This document shows, in pieces, positions 47,701-59,399 of a stretch of DNA of 64,000 nucleotides. A program made the position numbers and the translations under genes. The notes beneath the pieces were generated by a model. That model searched no databases and was not told where the DNA came from. It saw nothing but the letters and a program-made list of their open reading frames with translations. The first letter of the stretch is position 1, and each line of letters opens with the position of its first letter. The stretch lies in NCBI RefSeq assembly GCF_963675165.1, contig NC_087388.1, forward strand, positions 5,523,047-5,587,046, given 5' to 3'. The DNA is from Halichondria panicea (Eukaryota; Porifera; Demospongiae; Suberitida; Halichondriidae).

Positions 47701-50700
47701 ATATCACAAACAAATAATTGTCGCATTACAATTACAATAATTATTATTATATAATTGCCTTGCCTGCATACATAAATCATGGATTCTAATATAGATAATT
47801 ATGATGATTTTGTGTACAGCTCACACTTTCTGCTGGTATTGGCAGTTCCACTGTAGTTTTCAGGGTTATCTGGTCTGGGAATGACATCAACCACCCACTG
47901 AGCAGCGTCATACAACAGACCAATGGTATGTACACAACCAGTACACATGCATCGTTGATCTATGACACAGTCTCTGTGAACCTTAACCCCCCCCCACAAC
48001 ACACATGCAGTGATCTTGTACTATTGTCGTGATTTGGGAAGTGGATGTTCAGAGTGCCTTGCGTCCAGACGAGGGTCAGAGTTCATGTGTGGATGGTGTG
48101 AGGATAGCTGTAACGTTCTGCAAGAGTGCAATGGTTTTACTTTTATTACTGAGGGGCGAAATTGTCCGGCCCCTTTCATTAACTCAATATCTCCAGATTC
48201 TGGTAATCACTGTAGCTACCGGCATACTAATACTACTTCCGCCCGTAGGACCAGTTGAGGGTGGTACAACAATCACAGTGAGGGGAACTGACCTCGGAGT
48301 GACCTTTGCCGATATTATGACCTCCACCCTTACATTAGGAGGTGTGGCCTGCACTCCCATCAACACAGACTATATTCCAGGGCGTCAGTTTGTCTGTGTC
48401 ACCAAAAGATTTGGAACTACAGGCCCCAATAACTTCTCTATGATCATATATGGCTCTCAAAATGTCAATGTAAACGCTGGCTCTTTCTCTGTGCTGAATC
48501 CTGCTGTCAGCAGTATGACACCAACCTTTGGACCTGTGGCCGGGGGAACAAAAGTGACTGTAGGGGGGACTGGACTAAAAGTGGGTAACTATGAGAACAC
48601 TAGAATCTCTTTAGAGGTCAGCAGAGGGTCAAGCTATATCTGCAACATAATGTAAGTGGCTATATTGAGTAACTAGACAATGTTCAAACCTTTCCCTGCA
48701 GAATTGTCCTGCCTCAGGAAATTAAATGCACCACTACAGCAGCAAACCTCACCTCAGCTGCAAAGGTGGTGGTGACTATTGATGCTGCTAGGTTTGATTT
48801 TGGAGTGCTCTTCAGTTATCGTAACAACCCCAATGTTACTGCCGTGTTTCCTTGCAACACCATTCCCAGCGGAGGCATCCCACTGAACTTTACTGGAGTG
48901 TACTTGGACGTGGTACAACAGCCTGTGTTGGAGGTGTATAGAGGAGCGGGGTCTCCTCTGGTAAGCCAGCAACCTTGTCTCTATACATGATGTACTTACT
49001 CTCTCCCCCTCTTACAGAGAAGCTACTGCATTGTTGTGGACAATACCACCATCACATGCTCTACTCCTAGTCTAGGGACGACCTCACTGACCCCATTGGA
49101 CTATGCCCTACTGGTTGACGATGCCCCACCCAACACACAAGCATACCTCCCCATCAGCGTTCAATCAGATCCTTCCAACTTTAGGTTAGAAGGCTCTCAA
49201 GAGATCACCAGTGGCACTGCGACCCTCATACACATTGTGGTACATCATATAGCATATAATTATATACAATGACCCTATTAGTATTGTGTGTGTATCCAGG
49301 GTGATAATCTCAACTCAGTGGAGACCAGTGAGATACGAGTGACAGTAGGAGGAGAGGATTGCACCAAGATACCTTCCAGTAACAGAGTTAGTAACATCAT
49401 CTGCACTGTCCCTTTGGAGCTGCCAGGAGGGCATAACCCAGCCATCATAAATGTGAGTAACTATATTATATTATTATAGGGGAATGCTAAAGGCATAAAA
49501 AAAATGTGTGTCACTGTCCTGTCAGGTGAACATTGGGAGCAACATCGCTCAAGTATTGGACCAGCAACTCACTTACACAGTTCCAGCTCAACTGGAGAAC
49601 ATTATTCCAGTTATTGTCATCATCTTTATACTGGTCCTCTGTTTACTGATGCTTGCTATTGTCTGCTTGTATCTGAAGTCGAGGAGAAAGTCCATGTCGA
49701 TTGCCATGCACCAACAAATGGAGCTTGTGGCTACTACTGGGTAAGTAATGCTATAATTTATATATCGCTTTTACGGTTGTATTGCAGGAAAACTCTGGAA
49801 GTAGTGGATGGAAATACTGCACTTGTTAGTAAGTGTTATTTAGTTAGTACATTTCTGTTACATGCAATCTTCACTGACCCACAGAATCAGCTTTCGATGA
49901 GATTGCTGAGTCCATCCCAGACTCAATCAAAATACCTGCCTCCATATTGAAGCTCTCCAGCACAGCGATTGGACAAGGTAAACAAAGATTTGCATTTCAC
50001 TTTATTTATGGGATGTCACTATACAGGTGAATTTGGCGCTGTGTACAAGGGTGTCCTGAGAGACTGGAACAAAGTTTCTATGCAAGGGGTGGCCGTGAAG
50101 ACATTAAAAGGTACACCAATTGAAAATACATTTTAGTTTACATGAAACTTGATCCTTTTATTATTTTCAGCCAAACTTTCTCTATCATTCTTTAGAAAAT
50201 GCTTGTCACAAATGGTGCAATCTGATTGGTTACTGAGAGGTCCTTTATTTCACTTAGAGACCTCAGCAGAGGTCTTCTACAGAGGTCCATTATATGTACA
50301 CTGTACTTGCCTATGGAAATTTATGTTGAAGTCATATAACGATGATACAGTGCATTATTAAAAAAATAAAATTTTGTTTTGTTTTACAGTGCAGCTTTGC
50401 AGCTTTTATCTCACTCCTTGCAGCTACCAATAGCTATAGTGCTCGAGTGTAGAGCTAACTACTAAGTAGCTATATATAGAAAAGCAACTTTCTATTAGCA
50501 GTTTTTGCTATGCATGATTCTCAAGAGACGGAAATGGCCTTCAATGTGAGTTTTTTAACAATTTTTTATGTAGACTTAGCCAGAGCGAAGCTTTAATGTT
50601 GCTTGAGACTTGTAGAAACTATTGGTTGCAAAGTCTTCTTTGTGTTAATATAGCTTAGCTTGCTTAGCACTATTCTAAATCAGTTATAGGCCTCATCCAA

Positions 50701-53411
50701 CGGTCACTATGGGATTATGAGACCCTCAGGCCCTTAGTAGCGCCCTCGCTATGCTCGGGGGCGCTACAGCCCGGACCCTCGGGGTCTCATAATCCATAGA
50801 GACCTTGGATTCAGCCATATAATGTGGTCATCATGGACTTTGGGTTTCGATGCATGGCTAGGTTTATTTTTGCTGCCCCTATAATGTCGAGATTACATAC
50901 AGTTTCTGAAAACTGCTAACAATACAACACAAGCAATATTGCATTTCTGATGAGTCAGTTAATCACGTTTTACCCTGCAGGTCTGTTTTCGTTGTCGGAT
51001 GTTCAGAGCATGGTGTGTGAGATGAACAAAATGCAGAACTTTGACCATCCTCACGTCATGTCCCTGATTGGGGTGTGTCTCGATGCTGGCCCTGGTGTTG
51101 CCATAGTGATGCCATACATGGCCAACGGGAGCCTCCACGACTACCTCAAGAGAGAGAGGGATAATCTGGAGCTGGACGATGACTGTGAGATTGATCAGGT
51201 ATGTGTGTTATCGTTATAGATTCACAAGAACAGTTTAATGAAAGCACCGCGGGTGCTGATGCCTCGGTTGAGGTGCCAAAGCTACATAACATAAAACTAC
51301 TAGCTAGCTTTTATACACACATTGCAGTGGCGTAGGAAGCATGGGTGCTCAGGGTGCTGGAGCACCCCCTTATCTCAAGCTACCTTACCTACTTGCTCGA
51401 TGAAGTTCAGAACAGCTAGCTAGAAGTCGAGCTAGTAGCTAGCTAGCTATTTAGAGCTAGCTAGCTATACTAGCATAGTTACGTACACAGTACAAAGGTC
51501 AGCTAGATGAACCACATCGTAGATATCTCTTATAAAGAGCAAGCACATTGCGAATCTGCAATGTAATGGCAAGTAAACAAGCAAGTCTCCTCTCATTTTT
51601 GACATCAATGGTAAGTTTCCATGAACAGCTACTAAAGAGGGTAGCTGGACTATAGATCAAGTGTAATTGGATCGTAAAAATAGACATGCTGTCTAACTGT
51701 CGAACGTTCGTTTTCTTCACTGCGAAGATTGAAACATTCCTGGATACGTATGCAAGTATTGTAGGGACAGCACCGAGTGGTTTTAATATAGAGAGGTGGT
51801 CTCTTAAGGAAGGTCAATGTGTGAGCATTGTATATATAGGGACAATACGGAGTGGTCTGAGCACTATCAAATTGTTTGGTCAGCTGTCATTATCATTCTC
51901 CACAGATTCTGGAAGTGAGGAAACTGCTACTAAAGATTTGCCGTCAGATAGCACTGGGAATGGCCTACTTGGCCGAGCAGAATTTTGTCCATCGTGACCT
52001 TGCAGCCAGAAACTGCATGTGAGTTAACAATGACTGTATGTACAGAAGATAATAATATTCTAAAAAAGTAAAGAGAATCTAGCTCTAAAGGTAGACTAAG
52101 CAACGCAGCCACTATCACTAAACAAATAAATGCTATACAAGAAGGAATAGCCCTTACTATGAAGTCGTGGGAGGTCAAGGCCCGTGGTGTCTCTAAAAGT
52201 ATACTAAAGCAGTTTGAAGGACTATACTACAAACGTTTATGAACAGTACAGCTTATCCATAGCATAAAACCATTCTATATAGCACTTAGATACATAATAA
52301 CCAAGTCAAGCAATGTCTTTTGCTGTTTAGGCTTCGCAGCAGGGAAAGAGATATTGTAAACAGCATTACAAGTTGCACACTGGTTATAGCATGTATACAG
52401 ATTAACTGTCTCAATGTGGTTTCATCTTGTACATTCCTATAGGCTGGACTCAGGAGGGGGTATCAGGGTGGGGGACTTTGGTTTGGCTGAGAATATCCAT
52501 GCTAGCGGCTACTTCAGACAGAATGATCGAGCCAATGTGAAGCTTCCCTACAAATGGATGGCCTTGGAGAGTCTCAATGATGCTATCTTCACAGAGAAAA
52601 CCGATGTGGTGAGTTAGTGCATGGTAGACTCATGATTATACGGCCTAAATATCGCATGCTTCACACTCTCGTGATAAATTGAAATAATTATGAGTGGACA
52701 ATTAATTATTGTCCATCCATGTGCCTAGTGGTCGTATGGTGTGACTGTGTGGGAGGTCTTCAATGGAGGACGGACCCCCTACCCTGCCTTGGACCCACAC
52801 TCCCTCATCCAGCTGCTGGGAGAGGGGCGGAGACTAGAGAGACCTCTCAATGCAGCCTGTGCCACCGAGATGTGAGTGTTCCCTCAATTGTAGCAATATA
52901 TACACATGTATACAATATTAAAGTTGAGTACTATGTGCAATGCCCCGTATATGGAATCGGCTGCAATTATCCTGATCATTTTGTTCTAACTGAGGATGAT
53001 CATATACATTCCCTCTATACCCTAACTCAGTTCTGTAGTGATGCGTAAGTGTTGGAGGGAGGACCCAGAGGAGAGGCCGACCTTCTCACAACTGTCCTCC
53101 ATTGTGGATAGGTTACTGGCATCATTTTCTGGCTACACTGAGCTCGAAATGGTGCTAGTAGACACCAGTCAAGAGAAGCTTAAGGAGCAGCTCAGTTAGT
53201 GTAAACGCAAATTTGTTACCCAGCTTTTATTATACCTGTTGCCATACCATAAAAATGTGCTTCAAACTAAATTGTACCTTCAATTGCTATATCAGTTGGG
53301 GCCAAGGTCCATACAATTTCTATGTGAATATGCATTTATCAATGGCCGATTAGTAGCTGTCTGTTTAATTGTCTTTTCTGGATGACAGCGCAGTTTGAAG
53401 AGGAAGACTAA
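44714..53411 (+). CDS. RTK copy G: plexin-like ectodomain with MET-like kinase, short tail
   Basis: Twenty-four exons, about 1,570 residues: 44714-45682, 45732-45908, 45966-46094, 46162-46392, 46460-46740, 46950-47055, 47109-47234, 47294-47392, 47820-47925, 48011-48202, 48249-48651, 48702-48960, 49018-49239, 49300-49452, 49526-49740, 49788-49828, 49885-49977, 50027-50110, 50981-51198, 51906-52018, 52443-52608, 52729-52871, 53031-53194, 53389-53411. Domains follow the order in copy B, from signal peptide [20 protein letters not shown] to the kinase ([44 protein letters not shown]). Two oddities: the activation-loop position that is Tyr in B, C and E (VYASGY, IYAKGY) is His (IHASGY), and the last exon adds only TQFEEED before the stop, so the tyrosine-rich tail is gone. 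Reading through the weak exon 23 donor (GTTAGT) would stop even earlier. The ectodomain is closest to copy E. Confidence 0.88.
50390..50560. repeat. fragment of the long-TIR element family in intron 18 of copy G
   Basis: GCAGCTACCAATAGCTATAG and GAGCTAACTACTAAGTAGC match the left arm of the element at 31,631 in the same order. No coding sequence. Confidence 0.5.
50703..50806. mobile_element. short palindromic element in intron 18 of copy G
   Basis: GGTCACTATGGGATTATGAG and CTCATAATCCATAGAGACC are imperfect inverted repeats around a GC-rich core (GCGCCCTCGCTATGCTCGGG). Confidence 0.55.
51236..51335 (-). repeat. reverse copy of the GGTGCTTTCATT repeat in intron 19 of copy G
   Basis: AATGAAAGCACCGCGGGTGC and TGCCAAAGCTACATAACATA are the reverse complement of the repeat at 35,016-35,126. 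An hAT-like terminus (CAGTGGCGTAGGAAGC) follows immediately; its other end was not found. Confidence 0.5.
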
Positions 53412-53550
53412 TCGTAATTGTTTCCAGCGAGTCAAGGTAAAGAGGCATGAAGATAATTATACCAACCTGAGTAGCATCCACTACAATCAGTGTTACTGTA
53501 GACTGTAGCAGATGTTTTCTTACCGTGAAAAGTTGGTTCCCACTTCAATC

Positions 53551-53770
53551 GTTTTTAACAACAATCATCGTCGATCATTACCCACTCTTTGAGTTTCCCT
53601 GGATTATGTGCGCAGCAAAATTAAAAATGTTCATCATCATGCATGATAAGTGTAAAAGCTAGCTATTATAGTAGCTCTATCAAGAGCTCCTTCCTGGCTC
53701 TATGTTATGTATAGCTTTGGCACCACCACCGAGACATCAACACCTGTGGTGCTTTCATTATTTTAATTAA
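53551..53770. repeat. composite repeat, uninterrupted version
   Basis: This stretch joins the right end of the long-TIR element (CAATCATCGTCGATCATTAC, CTCTTTGAGTTTCCC) directly to AGCAAAATTAAAAATGTTC and to the GGTGCTTTCATT tail. In intron 8 of copy E the same series is split by the insertions at 32,706 and 34,737, so this copy supplies the pre-insertion order. Confidence 0.65.
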
Positions 53771-54729
53771 TGAAGATTTAGTGTCCGAAATATGACGTCT
53801 AATGAGATACTTTACTCTATAATCTAGCATGGAAACAATTTTTTTTCGAAATATCTACATGTTAGATTACCTTTTATGGGATGTTAATGTAATAGTCTAT
53901 ATGCATGGCTGCAACCAAATCAAGAATGTTGACTTATTGACTAGCTGTAGTTTTACATAAATAGATCTAAATCTACCTTCACAATAATCACAACATGTAT
54001 ATACTCATGATTCTGGTGGCAGACAGTGGGGTAACCAGTTCTTCTCAGAGACCATGCATGCATGCAGGCTTTGCCAGTGGCCAGGAGAGCGTCTTCCTGC
54101 CAGTACGCAAAGCTACCAGCTATACACCCCCATAATGTTTAGCTCAGTTATGACATTCAGGGTCGATGGAAGGGGTGCACCAAAAACCAAAAATGTATTG
54201 CATTGAGATTGTTCATCCCACTTCTCTATATATCTATACATTAGAATGAATAATCTCTCCTGCATGCTAAATGTTAGCATTCCATGTAGAAGACTACGGC
54301 ATACCAATTAAACACACTACACGTTCGTATGACATCAGGTATGACATCACAAGGTACACAGCAAAAACACTTAATAATTATGTTATAGTTATGAAATGCA
54401 TCATCGTATTTTAGTGTCATTTTAACAGAAATATGTGTCTCAAATTGCGTTTTATTTACATGTTTTATGTTACTGTAACGAATATGTTTTTACTGTGTAT
54501 GGTTACCTACAAGCATGTAACTATAAAAAGCATAGATGAAGTTCACAAAATAATAGACTTAAATTAGTCTATAGATCCAGGAGAGCTCAAAGTTTAGATA
54601 CTGAATTATTTTGCTTGTCTGTACTATAGCTGTGCTATAGCTAGTTAACAGTATCAAGATCCGAAAGAGAAGGTGGTGCTTAGCTATATAATCAAATACA
54701 CTTTTTCACATCTTCAACCATTGATACAG
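53771..54729. other. AT-rich region upstream of the cysteine-rich gene
   Basis: No supported exon. The part 54,442-54,710 is a direct copy of 59,653-59,903, including TACTGAATTATTTTGCTTGT and GTATCAAGATCCGAAAGAGA. Confidence 0.6.
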
Positions 54730-55227
54730 CCAGCTTGAATTCCACTGGACACCTCTCATGCCGTAGTGCAACAATCACGTGTCAAATTAACAATGACTGT
54801 GAAATAAATTGCGGTGGTGAGGACTCTTGCAATAGTGCAGCCATCACACTATCTAACACTGACACAGGAATTTTAAAATGTACTGGATCTCACTCTTGCA
54901 GAGGTGCAGTTATTACACTTCCCAATATCGATGAAGCCAGCTTAAATTGCACTAATGAATACACATCCCAGAGTGCAAGAATCACTTGCCCAAACAATTA
55001 CAATTGTACGATACATTGCGGTGGCCTGCAGTCTTGTAACAATGCCCAAGTGACCTGTCCCACTGCATGGAGACCACAGCTGCAACATCCTCTGCACTGA
55101 CCCGCTGTCCTGTGAAAACTTGAGTATTACAAACACACACAATGTCTACCTACAATGCTGCAGAGGTTTGGCCTGTGCCGGAACTACTGTCACCCCATCC
55201 TCAACAGAGTGTCCATACACTAACTGA
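54730..55227 (+). pseudogene. cysteine-rich repeat protein exon, one frameshift
   Basis: An AG (TTGATACAG) precedes an open frame reading ASLNSTGHLSCRSATITC. It contains repeated units of the form C-x-I-x-C-G-G-x-x-S-C-x-x-A-x-I/V-T (CEINCGGEDSCNSAAIT, CTIHCGGLQSCNNAQVTC). Near 55,062 the frame breaks; family-like sequence continues in another frame (GDHSCNILCTDPLSCENL) to TGA at 55,225-55,227, followed at once by AATAAA. The frame break could be a real mutation or an assembly error. No upstream exon with a start codon or signal peptide was found, so the gene may be a terminal exon or incomplete. Likely extracellular from the cysteine pattern. I do not recognise a named family with confidence. 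Confidence 0.5.
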
Positions 55228-55229
55228 TT

Positions 55230-55235
55230 AATAAA
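55230..55235 (+). promoter_or_regulatory. polyadenylation signal after the cysteine-rich gene
   Basis: AATAAA starts three bases after the stop codon, which supports the shifted frame as the real 3' end of a former or present transcript. Confidence 0.45.
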
Positions 55236-57239
55236 GACATGCACTAACACGATTAGTTTATAAAAAACATCAGCTTATTTGCTGTGTCAATAACTATTTT
55301 AGTGAATACAAACTGGAACACATTATTAGAAGTTAGAGTGTACACCATATAACATGATTATTTAGAAGTTTTAGTCTTCGATCATGACATTTGAATCTGC
55401 AATAGATTATAGGTGCCAACCTCCAAAGAAAGAAAAATTTCCCCATTTTGTAACCACACTCAAAATTATTGTTATTTGCATGCTCAGTATGATCATCATG
55501 CTGGAGAGCCCACCCACAAAACTACAAACAATATTTGACCCAGAGGAGGTCCGACATAGGCGCGGTGCAGCTCAAGTAATTAGCCTCTGATTATACTCAG
55601 CAACGACGTGGGCGGGGCGTGGGCGGATAATTATTGATTATAATTGTTCCTGTCAGTGTGTTTAAATATTTATGTACTCATTCTTTAGGGTGCACTTTAC
55701 ATCTAGCTACTAGCTAATTGTGTATATCGTATGCTATATGATGAATTGTTATAAAAAAAGCTAATTGCTTGAGCTGCACTGCGCCTGTCGTACCTCCTCT
55801 GCGTTTGAACGTAGCGATACAGACAGCATATATAGTGCAAGAAACTGATTCTGTTCATGATTTAAGCTACAGTATTTTTGAGCTTCTTTTGACTTTATTC
55901 TCCCAGTTCACGAGCAACCACCTTGAACATTTGGCCGAATGGGACACAGGACAGAGCTTCCAAATCCAGGACAGTTAGCACCTATAATAATTATATATGA
56001 ATGGCTCCCTGACACACATGCACACAGGTCATCAATGTATATATACCAAAAATGTATCGCACAAAATTAAGATTGAACACATGTACCTATGTGCATTACT
56101 AAAAAAAAAAATGACCAAACACAGTCGACTTAATTGCATAGACAGACCAACAGTGGCCTGCTACCACAGGTAATTGCTATGGAGAATTTGGGGCCAGTAA
56201 TCAAATGCATTGTATAGACCAACACACCTGCTAAATACGGGGTTTATCCCTCCCTCCCAAGTACACACACTACTCACCATATTTTGTCGGCTATCACTCA
56301 GCAGCTATATAAAGTTTTGTATCTCGTTTCATGTATGTTCTTCTTGAGAAGTATGCTGTTTGTTGTTGACCAGAGCAGCTATCCTGTCCTCGGCCAACAC
56401 ACCGTACCTAATCTGACTCTGCTTTGTCCGCAGGGACCTGTGACTATCTCCTCCTGTAGGTGTGAGGGAGTTATATATAATGTGTCCGTTATGTAAGTGT
56501 GGAGGGGAGGAAGGTTGTGTTTTTAGAAACATCTACTAACTGTTCAAAAGTTTAACACCTCTTGAACAAACGCATGCAGAGAGATAATTATTGGTTCAAC
56601 CATAGATAGAAGAGGAAGAGGGATTGGTAACGGAAGTACCCTCGAATAACATCCGCGTTACCCGCGGTTTGATCGAGGCTGTGTCAACACAAGCCAAAGC
56701 TGGAGATGGCCGGGCATGGTCCGGCTAGCCAAGCTAATGGCCTAATTCTACACACAGAGCGTACAAATAAATATTCTCAGTCTGTACAACTCACTCATAT
56801 TTAAAGCTATTTTAGCAGTTATATAACCAGCACGCTTGCACATAATTTTTAGCAATACAAGACTATAAATAGCAGCTGTACGCTTATAACTTCACTGGAA
56901 TGAAAATTAAATGTTTACCACTACACCTACGCACCCACTTAAGATGCGGTCTGATAGTGACGTGGTATGACATACTTGTACCGTAACATGGTTTACACTA
57001 CAACTGCTACAGTTGGATACTCCTCTTCATACACTCCTGTGGAGCTATTTTAATTCAAGGAGTGAATTGTATTTAATGGTTATGTGCTTACAGATATTAT
57101 AGACTCTTCTATATTTTTATGCTTATATCTCTAGCCTAGCCATGCCCAGGTGTGAGGGAGTTAATGTTAAGGTTGCGTTTTTAGATACATCTCCTAACTG
57201 TTCAAACGTTTAGGTCTGAACAAATGCAAAGAGCACGCA
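55236..57239. other. intergenic region without supported genes
   Basis: AT-rich DNA with short open frames that have no recognisable domain. The segments near 56,459-56,575 and 57,150-57,230 are related (GTGTGAGGGAGTTA, then TAACTGTTCAAA), a small local duplication. Confidence 0.5.
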
Positions 57240-57795
57240 CAAAAATACATGGACAGAGGTATTAAACTCTATTATACACTATACACCACTAGAAAGGTAA
57301 TAATTATGATATTGTATTGACAGAGAAAGGGTGCTCACACAAAACAAACAGTCAATCAACAATCCACTATATGAGACAAGCCATCTCATATGACACACAT
57401 TTCCCCGATAATCGATAACTTGATTTCTGCGAGTGTTGGATGACTCGGTAACAGAGTTGGAATATGTAGTGAATGGACTCGTATCTCTTGTCCATGAGGT
57501 CGCTAATCTAGAACAGGGGTATCTCTCCACTCGGACGATTCATCGGGCCGGACGGATACAACACAGGAGGCCAAATAAAATATGTATACAGAAATAGACG
57601 TGACCAACAGATAGGAATCTGTTATCATAAGCAGCTCACATGATTGTATATGCTGTTTGTATACTCACAGTTTCTTTTAGTTGGTTTCACAATAATCAAT
57701 GTGTACGCAAACAGTTCAGTTTCCTACTTTTTAGTAATTGCTTACCATAAGGGGACGACTGGCACAATATCAATACACTGATAACATGCACGAGA
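57240..57795. repeat. upstream duplication, first copy
   Basis: This region matches about 61,380-61,840 in the same order (ATGGACTCGTATCTCTTGTC, CCACTCGGACGATTCATC, AAGGGGACGACTGGC). It stands upstream of the broken gene that starts near 57,796; the second copy stands upstream of the intact gene at 61,903. It may contain a shared promoter and 5' leader. Confidence 0.6.
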
Positions 57796-58918
57796 CCATC
57801 GACTATAAAACCATTTCTTGTCCGTTCATCGACTACACTCGATCTCAACCCAGCCATGGAAGGAATCCAGTGTATGAGCTTCCGGACCGACTTCGTATGA
57901 CTGAAATGTCTGGAGGCAGGGATGATAACATAGCTCTAGCACACGCATGGCCCAAGAAACCCACTAGAGGGAAAATCTCCAGTCGAACATTATTGTCAGC
58001 CAACAGCAGGCTCAACTGAACCAACAGATCCAAACCTTGCAAGCTCAGCTGAACAATTCAAAACTATTGTTACAGGCTCAACTGAACCACTCGAACCAAC
58101 ATTACATGGTACCATAAGTTATCCAGCCAGTTGGTGCAGTGACATCCCTCAAGACCGACCATCTGGAGAATACTGGATTGCCACTAACAGTACTAGCTCT
58201 CCTGTTCGGGTCTACTGTGACATGCATCGAACAAGCTGTAGCTGCAACACTACAGGAGGATGGATGAGGGTATAGCCAACCTTGACATGACTGACCCCAA
58301 CCAGAACTGCCCTGATGGATTCAGACAGGTGAACAGGACAACACCACCACTGCGCGTACTTGTGGAAAACCTGGACCTGGATGTGTGTCTACTACCTATC
58401 AAACTTATGGGGTGGAGTACTCTCGAGTTTGTGGAAGAGTGATTGGTTATCAATACAAAACTACAGATGCGTTTGAACTGTATTCGTTCTATGGTACATC
58501 AATTGATGGTAATTACGTTGATGGTGTGAGTCTAACCCATGGAAGTTTGCCTCGTCAACACATCTGGACATTTGCTGGTGCACTCGATGAACTTCGCTCG
58601 AATCACTTGGTGTGTCCCTGTACAAGACCTGACCTCAATTACTCTGGAGTTATACCTCCCTTTGTTGGTCAAGACTACTTCTGTGAAACTGGAAGCCGAC
58701 AAATATATAGTAATATTTTCTACCATGACGATCCACTCTGGGACGGTCAGGGATGCGGGGGCACCAGTACTTGCTGTGAGTTTAACAACCCACCGTGGTT
58801 CTGCAAGCAGCTCCCTCAACCAACTACAGACAATATCGAGTTGAGACTTTGCGGTGATTACAATTTCTCAGTTGAAGATTCCCCGATTGAAAATGTAGAC
58901 ATTTATGTACAGTGAACT
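57796..58918 (+). pseudogene. broken membrane protein with fibrinogen-like C-terminal domain
   Basis: The cytoplasmic N-terminal segment (NPVYELPDRLRMTEMSGG, then PKKPTRGKIS) matches the gene at 61,903. The matching ATG at 57,856 is out of frame because of a one-base deletion, and the transmembrane segment is missing. A short coiled-coil-like part follows in a second frame (QAQLNQQIQTLQAQLN). From 58,135 a cysteine-rich domain starts SGEYWIATNSTSSPVRVYCD, which resembles the start of fibrinogen-related domains, but the frame is broken by a stop at 58,273 and again near 58,350. The last frame is open (YSRVCGRVIGYQ, CPCTRPDLNYSG, GGTSTCCEFNNPPW) to TGA just after IENVDIYVQ. At least four disruptions make a functional product unlikely. 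Confidence 0.7.
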
Positions 58919-59397
58919 GATGGTATGTATGAGATTCATGTAGAATGATGATCTGAATAGTATTTTCATTACAATCGGTGTATATATAGTCAGCACACTG
59001 TAGCTTTAGTTTTGCTCTCTCACTGAAAACCGTAATAATTTTCTTTAATAATTATTTTCCATGTGAACATAACAGAAAAAATTACTATTTCAAGGGCCTA
59101 CAGTCTGTGGTGGTGTATTAGAATATGTGATATATATATACAAGGGCGTATACGCCCTTGATACAAGTGAGCTTTATTAATCTTTTTGTGTGTGATTTTC
59201 TCTCCAAAGTATGCTTTGTCAATCCCCTCCGACAAATAGTAAACCATGACTTGTCTGCAGAAGAACAGATTTTTCAATCTTCAATCTCAATGGGCTAAAG
59301 ACGTGGTTATTTTTTGTTAGTAGCAGTTATTGTCTATAGAGGTGGTTAGTACCAACCACCAACAACCAGCGTGCGTGGGTACATCCCTGTATGTGTA
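58919..59397. other. intergenic region
   Basis: No supported gene. It contains the perfect palindrome CAAGGGCGTATACGCCCTTG at about 59,142-59,161, close to a TATATA run. Confidence 0.5.
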
Positions 59398-59399
59398 TA

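Noticed and set aside
3387-53411. Retroviral or adaptive-immunity-like locus as explanation for the array
   Set aside because: No reverse transcriptase, integrase, LTRs or recombination signal sequences were seen; tandem gene duplication accounts for the layout.
55384-55590. A 68-codon open frame with a hydrophobic segment
   Set aside because: No family similarity, no splice signals and no paralogue in the window; length is compatible with chance in this base composition.
56284-56496. Short frame with CPQGPVTISSCRCEG, possibly an immunoglobulin-like fragment
   Set aside because: Too short, and the related sequence at 57,150 does not keep the frame. I could not support a gene.
59142-59161. 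Perfect 20-base palindrome CAAGGGCGTATACGCCCTTG as an operator or binding site
   Set aside because: A single occurrence with no adjacent gene; a small foldback or chance event is equally likely.
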